Position numbers and translations under genes: made by a program. From Siphonobacter sp048595215 (GTDB lineage: Bacteria; Bacteroidota; Bacteroidia; Cytophagales; Spirosomataceae), in the NCBI RefSeq assembly GCF_048595215.1, contig NZ_JBMDWJ010000197.1, positions 1 to 64,000 of the forward strand: DNA of 64,000 nt, written 5' to 3'. A model generated the notes under the pieces. The model did no database searches. It saw nothing but the letters and a program-made list of their open reading frames with translations, and was not told the DNA's origin. Positions 49,797 to 57,456 of this stretch are shown here, piece by piece (within the stretch, counting starts at the first letter, position 1; the number at the start of each line of letters is the position of its first letter).

Positions 49797-50642
49797 TCAG
49801 GACAACCAGCGAATACCGGCAGCCTGTTCGCTGAGTTTCCATAGCAACTGCCCATTAAAAGCATTGGCGTCGGCGTTGAGAATACGCGTAGGGCGTGATT
49901 TGCTAAAGTATCCTCCGTTGTATGATTCGGGTAAAGCAGCCGTCGACAGGTATACCGCCGTTCGGGCTCCTTCCTCGGGCGTAATCATGAACGGGCGTAA
50001 TAGGCCAAAGCCGACTTTCCAGCTACCCAGAAAATTTTGACCAAACTGCGAATTGACGACGCCGGGGTGAAGAGCATAGGCCGTAATGGACTGTCCCTCG
50101 AGCCGCCGGGCTAGTTCCTGCGTAAAGAGAATATTCGCCAGCTTGCCATCACCGTAGGTAGTCCAGATGTTCAAGCCCGTATTGTTTTTCATAAAAAAAC
50201 GACGGGCTTTGCCCAAGGCATGGGCTGCCGAGGAAACATTGATGATTCGAGCTTCACTGCTGGCTTGCAATAAATCAACTAACTCAAAGGTGAGTACAAA
50301 GTGACCCAGATGATTCGCAATAAAGCTCTTTTCGTAGCCTTCGGGTGTGTATTCAATGGATGCAGGAGCATAGCCTGCATTGTTGATCAGCCGGTCAATG
50401 TGGTCGTAGCGTTGGTGAATAGCTTCGGCTGCCTGACGTAAAGAGGTCAGGTTGGTGAGGTCAGCGAAGAACAGTTCGATACGAGCCTGTGGGGACTGCT
50501 GAAGTACCTGCTGACGGGCCCATTCGCCCTTCTCACGCGAACGTACCAGAAATATCAGATCAAAATTCTGACGAGCTAGAGCCTGAGCAGTGGCCAGTCC
50601 AAGGCCAGAGTTGGCTCCGGTAATGAGAGCAGTGTAGGGCAT
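49797..50642 (-). CDS. Short-chain dehydrogenase/reductase (retinol-dehydrogenase-like)
   Basis: A 281-residue NAD(P)-dependent oxidoreductase. The cofactor motif is ALITGANSGLGLATAQALAR, then INNAGYAP, the catalytic Ser in IINVSSAAHALG and the Tyr-x-x-x-Lys in TTYGDGKLANILFTQ. The long C-terminal extension and the pattern resemble the retinol-dehydrogenase/WW-oxidoreductase group, but bacterial members have varied substrates. The start is MPYTALITGANSG at 50642; the open frame reaches 24 codons further upstream without homology. It is monocistronic. Confidence 0.87.
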   Translation of the reverse strand: MPYTALITGANSGLGLATAQALARQNFDLIFLVRSREKGEWARQQVLQQSPQARIELFFADLTNLTSLRQAAEAIHQRYDHIDRLINNAGYAPASIEYTPEGYEKSFIANHLGHFVLTFELVDLLQASSEARIINVSSAAHALGKARRFFMKNNTGLNIWTTYGDGKLANILFTQELARRLEGQSITAYALHPGVVNSQFGQNFLGSWKVGFGLLRPFMITPEEGARTAVYLSTAALPESYNGGYFSKSRPTRILNADANAFNGQLLWKLSEQAAGIRWLS

Positions 50643-50698
50643 AATACAAAGGTTCAATAACCGATTCGTTAAAAAAAGACGGCCAGTGTAAGATACAG

Positions 50699-50729
50699 TT
50701 AAAAAGAAACCCATCCGATTGGATGGGTT
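50699..50729 (-). terminator. Minus-strand terminator upstream of the dehydrogenase gene
   Basis: A perfect 9-bp stem AACCCATCC / GGATGGGTT (50708-50716 / 50721-50729). Read on the minus strand it is followed by TCTTTTT. It would end a minus-strand RNA that begins in 50730-51130. Confidence 0.65.
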
Positions 50730-51139
50730 CGTGTTTGTGAGTTGGATAGCTATTTGAATCGGAAATAGTCTTACTCTAAACCAGCAATGCCAGAGGGAGT
50801 ATCGTCATGATTGACTCATGACTTTTATGTACACAAGCGAAATTCGAAAAGGCAGAAGGTTGATCTCACAAAATTGATACCGTAGACTCGCTTTTCTTTA
50901 CGTAGAAATACCTGTTTTATCAGGTAAGGACGAAAAAAAAGGCAGTAATCCTTCAAAAATCCCGGAGGTACTGGGTATAACCAAGTTCTATCCATAAAAT
51001 AGTCCGTTGATCCACGGAAAGAAACCATCCGGCCCGATTGACTTCCGTTGAACCAATTCAATTGCCACCTTTGAATCAACAAAGCGAACAATGAACCGCT
51101 TTTTCAACGTTTATCATTCACTACTAACGATATAAAGTC
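50730..51139. other. Intergenic region between SDR and PspC genes
   Basis: About 410 bases with no convincing gene. A minus-strand frame at 50825-51091 (88 codons) has no ordered composition, no homology I recognise and no promoter, and I do not call it. The region must hold the pspC promoter on the plus strand, but I found no TAnnTTTG box. The terminator next to it implies some minus-strand transcription from here. Confidence 0.45.
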
Positions 51140-51535
51140 ATGAACCGTTTAGAACGCATTCCTTCGCATAAAATGATTGGTGGGGTAGCCGCTGGTCTGG
51201 CTGCTTACTTAAATGTCGATGTAGCTCTGGTACGGGTACTATTTGTACTGGGTGCCATTTTCACGCACGCTCCTTTCGTCATTGCCTATATCATCCTGTG
51301 GATCGCCCTTCCCAAACGAATCGAGGGAGCGTATGCCGTAGAAGCCGAAGTGAACCCTTCGCAGCCCCGTACGCATAATTCGAAAGCCTGGGGTATTGCC
51401 GCGATTTTGTTTGGCTCCCTGTTTCTACTGGACGAGTTTACCTGGTTCGACTGGGACAAAGCCTGGCCTCTGTCATTAATTGCTGTTGGTCTGGTACTGA
51501 TTTTCAAAGATCAGATTAAGGAAAGAATTGCCTAG
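51140..51535 (+). CDS. PspC domain protein with LiaI/LiaF-like membrane region
   Basis: A 131-residue inner-membrane protein. The N-terminal PspC domain (about 1-60) is RIPSHKMIGGVAAGLAAYLN and VDVALVRVLFVLGAIFTHAP. Two more helices follow at about 84-125 (WGIAAILFGSLFLLDEFTWF, PLSLIAVGLVLIFKDQ), the LiaI/LiaF membrane pattern (DUF5668). PspC proteins sense envelope stress. It is first of three genes on the plus strand (spacers of 36 and 72 bases) that share this membrane region. Confidence 0.87.
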   Translation: MNRLERIPSHKMIGGVAAGLAAYLNVDVALVRVLFVLGAIFTHAPFVIAYIILWIALPKRIEGAYAVEAEVNPSQPRTHNSKAWGIAAILFGSLFLLDEFTWFDWDKAWPLSLIAVGLVLIFKDQIKERIA

Positions 51536-51571
51536 TACCAGCGTTACACTTACCCATAACCAAACACACGC

Positions 51572-51859
51572 ATGACACCTTCTCGCGTACTCGTAGGTCT
51601 GGCTTTCATCGCCTACGGCATTATCAAACTGGCCGAGGAACTGGGGTGGTTTTATATCCACTGGCATTCCGTACGGCGATACTGGCCCGTGGCATTGATT
51701 ATACTGGGAATCTGGCTCTTGGTTCGGAAAAAAGAGGAACCGCCTTACGATCCGCCGCACACTACAGGGTCCTTTCCAGCCGATCCAGCTGCACCGCAAC
51801 CCCCGCAACCCCCGCAACCCCCGCAACCGCCTCAGCCACCCGCTGAACCCTTTGCCTGA
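51572..51859 (+). CDS. LiaI/LiaF-like membrane protein with proline-rich tail
   Basis: A 95-residue protein with two membrane helices (ALVGLAFIAYGIIKLAEEL-like start SRVLVGLAFIAYGIIKLAEE and YWPVALIILGIWLLVRKKEE) joined by WFYIHWHSVRR, the same DUF5668 pattern as its neighbours. The last 25 residues are a Pro-Gln-Pro repeat (PQPPQPPQPPQPPQPP) encoded by a 9-base tandem repeat, a likely flexible linker or protein-binding tail whose length may vary between strains. It lies between the PspC and the LiaF-like genes and presumably works with them. Confidence 0.75.
   Translation: MTPSRVLVGLAFIAYGIIKLAEELGWFYIHWHSVRRYWPVALIILGIWLLVRKKEEPPYDPPHTTGSFPADPAAPQPPQPPQPPQPPQPPAEPFA
51794..51829 (+). repeat. 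9-bp tandem repeat in the proline-rich tail
   Basis: Four copies of CCGCAACCC (the last differing by one base) encode the PQP repeats. Such tracts gain or lose units by slippage; each unit keeps the frame. Confidence 0.85.
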
Positions 51860-51931
51860 TAACGTTTTTCCTTCAACTACGCTATTGCTGTCATCTCTCT
51901 TTAACGGGCACCGCTTAGGGGCCTTCATGCT

Positions 51932-52897
51932 ATGAATGCTAAAAATCTATTACTCGGCGGATTTTTCGTACTACTGGGAATTTTGTTCCTGGGACGAAAT
52001 CTGGGCTGGTTCGACTTTCATTTCGGTGAACTCTTCCGGCTCTGGCCCCTCTTGTTTGTGGTACTGGGCGTAAACATGATCTGGGGTAAATCGAACCGTA
52101 ATGTCACGGTAGCGACCCTGATTTTACTGGCCATCTGCGTTCCCTTGTTCATTGCTACGAAAGTACGGGACCGGGTACGTGACAATATTCACTGGAATGG
52201 AAGCTGGGACGATGATGATCATGACGATGAATCAGAAGAATCGTACGAAAACCGCGATTCAGAACGGAGTGGTGGTAAGCAATACCTGGCCGAACCCATG
52301 ACTGATAGTGTTAATGCGGCTAGTTTTCAGCTCGAAGGCGGAGCGGCGGAGTTTACCATGGGTACTACGGATAAACAGTTGGTAGAGGCCGATGGCGATC
52401 TGGATATGGGTAATCTGTCGCTGAAAAGCACGAGTGTGAACGGAGCCAGCGAAGTAGTACTAAGCATGAAGGGGCGTAAGAAGTGGAACTGGGACGAAGA
52501 ACACTCGCATAACAATGTTGCCGTACGCCTTAATCCGCAACCGCTCTGGAATCTGGATATGAAAGTAGGGGCAGGAAAAGCCGATTTTGATCTGACGCCT
52601 TTTAAAATTAGTAAAGTAAGTCTGCACACCGGAGCCGCCGAAATGGATCTGAAACTGGGCGATAAAACCGATCAGACGGACGTGGAAGTAAATGCGGGTG
52701 TGGCGAGTGTAAAAATCAAGGTACCGCAATCCGTGGGTTGCCGGATCACTACCCGGGGTGCTTTGACGGAAAAAGATTTCAACGGATTTACGCGTCAGGG
52801 TGATGCTTACGAAACGCCTGGCTATGCGGGTGCCAAGAAAAAAATCAATATCCGCTTTGAAGGAGGTATTGCGGAGTGGAAAGTGGAAAGGTACTAG
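51932..52897 (+). CDS. LiaF-like envelope-stress protein (membrane region + toastrack domain)
   Basis: A 321-residue inner-membrane protein. Helices at about 5-25 and 32-75 (LLLGGFFVLLGILFLGRNLG, LWPLLFVVLGVNMIWGKSNR) form the LiaI/LiaF region. An acidic linker (DDDDHDDESEESYENRDSER) leads to a C-terminal beta-solenoid toastrack/DUF2154 domain at about 120-320 (ASFQLEGGAAEFTMGTTDKQ, VSLHTGAAEMDLKLG, VEVNAGVASVKIKVPQSVGC). In Firmicutes LiaF holds a stress sensor off. Here no sensor kinase is adjacent, so the partner is likely the PspC protein. Confidence 0.83.
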   Translation: MNAKNLLLGGFFVLLGILFLGRNLGWFDFHFGELFRLWPLLFVVLGVNMIWGKSNRNVTVATLILLAICVPLFIATKVRDRVRDNIHWNGSWDDDDHDDESEESYENRDSERSGGKQYLAEPMTDSVNAASFQLEGGAAEFTMGTTDKQLVEADGDLDMGNLSLKSTSVNGASEVVLSMKGRKKWNWDEEHSHNNVAVRLNPQPLWNLDMKVGAGKADFDLTPFKISKVSLHTGAAEMDLKLGDKTDQTDVEVNAGVASVKIKVPQSVGCRITTRGALTEKDFNGFTRQGDAYETPGYAGAKKKINIRFEGGIAEWKVERY

Positions 52898-52973
52898 GGT
52901 TTTGAGCGGCGGCCGTTTAAAGGTTTTGTCAGGATAAACTCGTAAAGGTAAGCTCTGTTTTAGTGATTTCTTT

Positions 52974-53005
52974 GGTTCGTAGCAAGCTTTGCTACGGACC
53001 TTTTT
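52974..53005 (+). terminator. Terminator of the PspC-LiaF operon
   Basis: An 11-bp stem GGTTCGTAGCA / TGCTACGGACC (one G-U pair) with loop AGCTT, followed by TTTTT. Confidence 0.8.
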
Positions 53006-53032
53006 ACTTCATCAGGACAGTTTATCTAAAAG

Positions 53033-53105
53033 AAAAAACCACGAAATTTACAGTATTGAGACACCGATCAAACGATGTTTTGACTGCAAATTTCGTGGTT
53101 TTTTT
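53033..53105. terminator. Long hairpin between the LiaF-like and mnmA genes
   Basis: Arms of 21 bases (53033-53053 / 53084-53104, one mismatch) enclose a 30-base loop with a weaker inner hairpin. The outer arms begin and end in A-run and T-run, so it can terminate on either strand; for mnmA (stop 53127) it is correctly placed. Confidence 0.65.
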
Positions 53106-53126
53106 ATCTGTATAGGTACTAAAAAC

Positions 53127-54239
53127 CTACCGTAGGGCTTTAGTAATCCAGCCGCCGCCTACCACGTCGTCGCCTTCGTAGAAAACGGCTGCCTGACCCG
53201 GAGCTACGCCGGTTACGGGTTCGTGGAAGCGTACTTCCATTTGCCCACCGGTTTGCGTAATGATGGCCGGTGTTCCCTCGTGTTTATACCGAATCTTCGT
53301 AATCGTCTCCAGAGGCTGCGTCAGTTCGGCGTATTTCTGCATATTCAGCTGACTGACCATCATGCCGGTCCGTTCCAGATCGCGGTCACGGCCTAATACC
53401 ACTTCATTGCTGTCTTTCCGAATTTCAGTAACGAAAGCGGGATAACCCAGAGCAATACCCAGGCCTTTGCGTTGGCCAATGGTGTAGAACGGATAGCCTT
53501 CGTGCGTGCCCAGTACTTTTCCTTCCTGATCGACGAAGTTACCGCCGGCTACTTCCGCTTCCAGGGTAGGAATACGGCGTTTTAGAAAACCGCGGTAATC
53601 GTTATCCGGTACAAAGCAGATCTCGTAGCTTTCCGCCTTGCTGGCTAACTCAAAGAAACCGCGTTCTTTCGCCATTTCGCGGATTTCACTCTTACGGAAA
53701 TTACCTAGAGGAAGTTTAGTACGGGCCAGACTGTCCTGCGATACTCCCCAGAGTACATAACTCTGATCTTTCCAGGTATCCAAACCCTTCGATACGATAT
53801 GGCGACCGTGCGACGGACCGCCGTTTCCTTCCCGCAGGTTCGCATAGTGACCCGTGGCAATGAACTCGCAGTCGAGCTTATCAGCCCGCCGTAACAAAGC
53901 GTCCCACTTGATGTGCGTGTTGCACAAAACGCAGGGGTTAGGCGTACGCCCTTCCAGGTATTCACCCGTGAAATGGTCAATTACATAATCCCCAAATTCA
54001 TTCCGAATGTCAAGGATATAGTGCGGGAAGCCCAGCTGTACAGCTACGTTACGGGCATCGTTGATGCTATCGAGGCTACAACAGCCCGTTTCTTTTTTCG
54101 TACCCCCGGAACTGGCGTAGTCCCAGGTTTTCATCGTCATACCGATGACTTCGTAACCTTGTTCGTGCAGCAGGACCGCTGCCAGTGAAGAATCAATGCC
54201 GCCACTCATGGCGACCAGAATCCGTCCGTGTTTGCTCAT
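53127..54239 (-). CDS. mnmA: tRNA-specific 2-thiouridylase
   Basis: A 370-residue enzyme that puts sulfur on U34 of tRNA-Lys, -Glu and -Gln. The PP-loop is AMSGGIDSSLAAVLL at residues 10-24. The catalytic cysteines are Cys103 (NPCVLCNTHIKWD) and Cys208 (SYEICFVPDNDYRGFL). The C-terminal tRNA-binding beta domain ends AVFYEGDDVVGGGWI, as in the family. The length is normal. It is transcribed alone; two overlapping small hairpins (54316-54353) lie in the gap between it and the oxygenase gene upstream. Confidence 0.95.
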   Translation of the reverse strand: MSKHGRILVAMSGGIDSSLAAVLLHEQGYEVIGMTMKTWDYASSGGTKKETGCCSLDSINDARNVAVQLGFPHYILDIRNEFGDYVIDHFTGEYLEGRTPNPCVLCNTHIKWDALLRRADKLDCEFIATGHYANLREGNGGPSHGRHIVSKGLDTWKDQSYVLWGVSQDSLARTKLPLGNFRKSEIREMAKERGFFELASKAESYEICFVPDNDYRGFLKRRIPTLEAEVAGGNFVDQEGKVLGTHEGYPFYTIGQRKGLGIALGYPAFVTEIRKDSNEVVLGRDRDLERTGMMVSQLNMQKYAELTQPLETITKIRYKHEGTPAIITQTGGQMEVRFHEPVTGVAPGQAAVFYEGDDVVGGGWITKALR

Positions 54240-54367
54240 AATGAATCCGGCCAGGGTTCAAAGCCCTGCGATTAGTGATGTAGTGAAAGACACTACAATA
54301 AAAGTACTGGTAATGCCAAGGGAGTGCATTTCAACCCAAACCCTTGGTTGAAAGTTCAATGAAAAGT

Positions 54368-54387
54368 GCAGTAATGACAATTACTGC
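54368..54387 (-). terminator. Weak terminator after the oxygenase gene
   Basis: A perfect 8-bp stem GCAGTAAT / ATTACTGC with a 4-base loop, 13 bases after the oxygenase stop. On the minus strand it is followed by ACTTTTC. Confidence 0.55.
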
Positions 54388-54399
54388 TCCTGAAACGTA

Positions 54400-55389
54400 C
54401 TACTTTTTAAGGCCTAACTCCAGCAGGCGTTCGTCCAGAAATTCTCCGGCGGTCATGTCCGTATAGAGTTTAGGATGTTGTGTATCAATGCAGCTCTCCA
54501 GTGAAGTCAAATTCATCTCTGAGCGAGGGTGCATAAAAAAGGGAATCGAGAACCGGGACGTATTCATTTTTTCCCGCGAAGGATTGACTACCCGGTGAAT
54601 CGTCGATTTCAGTTTATGATTGGTAAGGCGGTCGAGCATGTCACCCACATTAACGATGATCTGGTCGGGCAGGGCCGTAATACCAATCCATGCTCCGTCC
54701 CGACGTAGTACTTCGAGTCCTTCGGCACTGGCTCCCATCAGCAGCGTAATCAGGTTAATATCACCGTGAGCCGCGGCCCGTACCGCTCCGGGTTCCACTA
54801 CATTGGGGTCGAGGGGGAAGTAATGCAGAGCCCGCAAAATGCTGTTGCCGTGCTTTACCTTATCCTCGAAGTAATCCTCGGGTAATTCCAGATACAGAGC
54901 AATGGCCCGCAGCAGCGTTTTTCCCGTTTGCTCGAACGTCTGATACGTTTGTACGGTATACTGTTCAAAAGCCGGTAGGTCTTCTGGAAATACATTTTTG
55001 GGATAATCCGCCCAAACCGAATCGCCGTCGTCGGTAGCAGGGTGGGGCTGGCCGACGTGGTAAAATTCTTTCAGATCGGCTACTTTAAAACCTTTAGCGG
55101 TTTCCTTTCCCTTGCCCACGTACCCCCGTTGCCCGGCAATACCCGGTACTTCGTATTTTCTTTTGTAGTCGTCAGCTTTAAAGAAGAATTCCTTTACTGC
55201 TGCGTATAGATGATCTTGCAACTCAGCCGTAAGACCGTGGTTTTTAATCGCAACGAAACCGATATTGTTAAACGCCCGGCCCAAATCAGCTACAAATTTG
55301 GCTTTTCGCTCGGCATCACCCGAGGTAAAATCAGCCAGATCCAGCGATGGGATTTCGTCTAAGAGAGCGTCATTCTGAAGACTTTCCAT
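54400..55389 (-). CDS. Isopenicillin-N-synthase-family Fe(II)/2-oxoglutarate oxygenase
   Basis: A 329-residue non-heme iron oxygenase. The N-terminal DIOX_N domain (PSLDLADFTSGDAERKAKFV, NNIGFVAIKNHGLTAELQDH) is followed by the double-stranded beta-helix. The iron ligands are His and Asp in AAAHGDINLITLLMG and His in KSTIHRVVNP. The 2-oxoglutarate-binding Arg and Ser are in TSRFSIPFFMHP. The family includes plant hormone and beta-lactam enzymes but most bacterial members act on unknown small molecules, so no antibiotic role should be read from the name. It is divergent from an AraC regulator, which may control it. Confidence 0.87.
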   Translation of the reverse strand: MESLQNDALLDEIPSLDLADFTSGDAERKAKFVADLGRAFNNIGFVAIKNHGLTAELQDHLYAAVKEFFFKADDYKRKYEVPGIAGQRGYVGKGKETAKGFKVADLKEFYHVGQPHPATDDGDSVWADYPKNVFPEDLPAFEQYTVQTYQTFEQTGKTLLRAIALYLELPEDYFEDKVKHGNSILRALHYFPLDPNVVEPGAVRAAAHGDINLITLLMGASAEGLEVLRRDGAWIGITALPDQIIVNVGDMLDRLTNHKLKSTIHRVVNPSREKMNTSRFSIPFFMHPRSEMNLTSLESCIDTQHPKLYTDMTAGEFLDERLLELGLKK

Positions 55390-55414
55390 GGTATACTAGG
55401 GATAAAGTGTTGTA

Positions 55415-55422
55415 CAAAAGTA
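55415..55422 (-). promoter_or_regulatory. -7 promoter box of the oxygenase gene
   Basis: TACTTTTG on the minus strand, a perfect TAnnTTTG, 25 bases before the start codon. No clear TTG upstream. Confidence 0.5.
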
Positions 55423-55463
55423 AGCAAGTTTAGGCGTAGGTGCTGCGATTTTGCGTTTGTTGA

Positions 55464-56471
55464 ATGAAAATGGATCGCTACCGGACAGGAGCTTATCAGA
55501 AGGCCGGCTCACCGTTAAATTCGCCCATTAAGCTTGCCTCTGGCGTTTTTATCCCGAACATTGCCCATGATATCGACCGTCCGGTTGATATCCCTATGCC
55601 TGAATTGAAACGTATGAGCACCGAATTCCCTACTTATAACATTCAAGCTTTCCAGCGGTACGAGCCCGATGTACCTTTTTTTATGACGCCGCTCGAAAAA
55701 CTGGTGCGTGAATTCAAAGGCATCGACAAGTCGCATTCCCACACGTTTTATTTGCTAATGTGGATCAAGGAAGGGCATGGAACGCATACCATCGACTTTC
55801 GTACGTACGAGGTGGGACCTCACCAATTGTATTTCTTAACGCCGGGTCAGGTACACAGCTGGGAACTTTCACCGGATATTAAAGGCTATAATCTTTTTTT
55901 CGAGCCGAATTACTTTCGTAGCCGTTTTCCCAATCGTCTGTTTGCGTATCCTTTTTACCACTCCCACCAGCATCGACCCTTACTGGAAGTGACGGACGAA
56001 ACATTTGTCTCCCTCTACGAGCTGATGTATCAGGAATATGCGGCGGCGGAAATCAATCGATCGGAGGTGTTTCTTTCGTACTTACACATTATCCTGGAGA
56101 AGGCGAACCGCGTGTATCAAAACCAGTGGCCGGGGGAATCGACCCACTACTACGACCGCATCCGGCAGTACGAAGAGTTACTGGAAGAACAGTTTCTGGA
56201 CGTTCGGGAAGTAAAAACGTACGCTGAGCAATTACACATCAGTCCCAACCACCTCAATAATATTTGTAAAACACTACTGGGCAAAACGGCCAGCCAGTTG
56301 CTCTACGAACGAATTATCATTGAAGCGAAACGTTTACTGACGCATACGGCTTTGTCCATCAAGGAAATTGGCTATCTGTTGCATTTTGAAGATCCTTCGT
56401 ACTTCGTTCGTTTCTTTCGAACCCATACGGGACAGACGCCACTGGATTTCCGAGAATCGCAAAATCGTTGA
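55464..56471 (+). CDS. AraC-family transcriptional regulator with cupin sensor
   Basis: A 335-residue soluble regulator. An N-terminal AraC-type cupin (about 85-160) has MWIKEGHGTHTIDFRTYEVG and LYFLTPGQVHSWELSPDIKG. The C-terminal DNA-binding domain (about 230-330) has EVKTYAEQLHISPNHLNNIC, LSIKEIGYLLHFEDPSYFVR and FFRTHTGQTPLDFRESQ. The first start (ATG 55464) is used; Met at 55470 is also possible. It lies 74 bases from the divergent oxygenase gene, a typical regulator-target pair, with an effector that may be the oxygenase substrate. Confidence 0.88.
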   Translation: MKMDRYRTGAYQKAGSPLNSPIKLASGVFIPNIAHDIDRPVDIPMPELKRMSTEFPTYNIQAFQRYEPDVPFFMTPLEKLVREFKGIDKSHSHTFYLLMWIKEGHGTHTIDFRTYEVGPHQLYFLTPGQVHSWELSPDIKGYNLFFEPNYFRSRFPNRLFAYPFYHSHQHRPLLEVTDETFVSLYELMYQEYAAAEINRSEVFLSYLHIILEKANRVYQNQWPGESTHYYDRIRQYEELLEEQFLDVREVKTYAEQLHISPNHLNNICKTLLGKTASQLLYERIIIEAKRLLTHTALSIKEIGYLLHFEDPSYFVRFFRTHTGQTPLDFRESQNR

Positions 56472-56523
56472 TTTGTACCATTCTTGTCCGTATTCATACC
56501 TTACGTAAGAAGAAGGAAGAATG

Positions 56524-56531
56524 TATCTTTG
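56524..56531 (+). promoter_or_regulatory. -7 promoter box of the DUF983 gene
   Basis: TATCTTTG, a perfect TAnnTTTG, 43 bases before the ATG. TTA at 56501 is the best -33 candidate (20-base spacer). Confidence 0.5.
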
Positions 56532-56574
56532 TATCAGGAATCAGAAAGGGATTTTCTTCTGAACCTTCACGATC

Positions 56575-56979
56575 ATGGCACTTAATTCGAAATTATACAG
56601 CATCGCTTTTAATAAATGTCCGAAATGCCACCAGGGAGATTTCTTCAAAACCAAGACTTCCTTCCAGCGTCATTTTGACGAAATTCACCACCATTGCCCG
56701 CATTGTAACGAAACGTTAGTACCCGAGCCCGGTTTTTACTGGGGAGCTTTGTACGTGAGCTACGCTCTGTACGTAGCCTGGTGTATGACGGCTTTTGTAG
56801 TCTATACGTACGTATTGAAATTGGACCTCGATTATTTCCTGGTCTTTCTGGTTCCGACTTTGATTTTGTTGATGCCCTGGTTTTTCCGTCTGGCTCGTCG
56901 TACCTGGCTTAATCTATTTGTCGATTACGACCCCGCTAAAGCCCAGCAAAAAGCCGTGGGCTTAAAACCAGCGGTCTAG
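56575..56979 (+). CDS. DUF983 membrane protein with zinc ribbon
   Basis: A 134-residue membrane protein. A zinc ribbon at the N-terminus has CPKCHQGDFF (Cys15, Cys18) and CPHCNETL (Cys41, Cys44). Two helices follow (YWGALYVSYALYVAWCMTAF and YFLVFLVPTLILLMPWFF). The family is common in Bacteroidota and alphaproteobacteria and is sometimes linked to respiratory oxidases, but its function is not established. It has its own promoter box and a strong terminator, so it is monocistronic. Confidence 0.85.
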   Translation: MALNSKLYSIAFNKCPKCHQGDFFKTKTSFQRHFDEIHHHCPHCNETLVPEPGFYWGALYVSYALYVAWCMTAFVVYTYVLKLDLDYFLVFLVPTLILLMPWFFRLARRTWLNLFVDYDPAKAQQKAVGLKPAV

Positions 56980-57008
56980 TGTTTATTGCGTAGTACCTGT
57001 TTGCAGAA

Positions 57009-57037
57009 GGCCTCCCAGCAATGGGAGGTCTTTTTTT
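57009..57037 (+). terminator. Terminator of the DUF983 gene
   Basis: A 9-bp stem GGCCTCCCA / TGGGAGGTC (one G-U pair) with loop GCAA, followed by seven T. Confidence 0.85.
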
Positions 57038-57047
57038 AGATACCGCC

Positions 57048-57269
57048 TTACAGAATTCCTCCACCGAGCATCAGTCGAAGGATGGCTACAATGAGTACGA
57101 AGATATTGAGGTTACGACCCGTTTTACTTTCCGAAAAAGCTCCGAAGCCCAGACCAATGAACGCAACGGGAAGGGCGACCCAATTGACAATACCAATGAA
57201 GGGAATGAGTCCTGCCAAAGCAATGACGAAGGCTACGATGCCGAGTAGAATGGAGATGAGATTAAACAT
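57048..57269 (-). CDS. Small integral membrane protein (73 aa)
   Basis: A hydrophobic protein with two helices (ISILLGIVAFVIALAGLIPF, VNWVALPVAFIGLGFGAFSE) and a third weak segment (IFVLIVAILRLMLGGGIL), with a polar turn SESKTGRNLN. Many Bacteroidota have such a small protein near regulatory or envelope genes, but no function is known. The stop lies 11 bases from the end of the DUF983 terminator, converging on it. Confidence 0.68.
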   Translation of the reverse strand: MFNLISILLGIVAFVIALAGLIPFIGIVNWVALPVAFIGLGFGAFSESKTGRNLNIFVLIVAILRLMLGGGIL

Positions 57270-57402
57270 AGAAATAGGGCTTTTACGAGAATGACGCTAC
57301 AAAGGGAAGCATTTCTGCGGTTACCCGAAAAAAGCTTTCCACCATCGGAAGCAGGTCCTGATTACCGTACCAAAGCGAGGTTGAGCACGCAATTCCTAAC
57401 AA

Positions 57403-57443
57403 AAAAAGGATGGCTCCGTCCTGACGAAACCATCCTTTTTTTT
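57403..57443. terminator. Bidirectional terminator after sodA
   Basis: An 11-bp stem AAAAAGGATGG / CCATCCTTTTT (57403-57413 / 57430-57440) with a 16-base loop, with A- and T-runs on both sides. It ends the sodA transcript (stop 57457) on the minus strand. Confidence 0.75.
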
Positions 57444-57456
57444 GACTTGAAAAAGC

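Noticed and set aside
50825..51091. Minus-strand frame of 88 codons
   Set aside because: Random-looking composition, no homology recognised and no promoter box; only the nearby terminator supports it, so it is noted as a region and not as a gene.
51794..51829. Tandem repeat considered as a CRISPR array
   Set aside because: Nine-base units without spacers, inside a coding gene and encoding Pro-Gln-Pro; no cas genes in the window.
54400..55389. Beta-lactam biosynthesis suggested by isopenicillin-N-synthase similarity
   Set aside because: No ACV synthetase or other beta-lactam genes; the family is broad.
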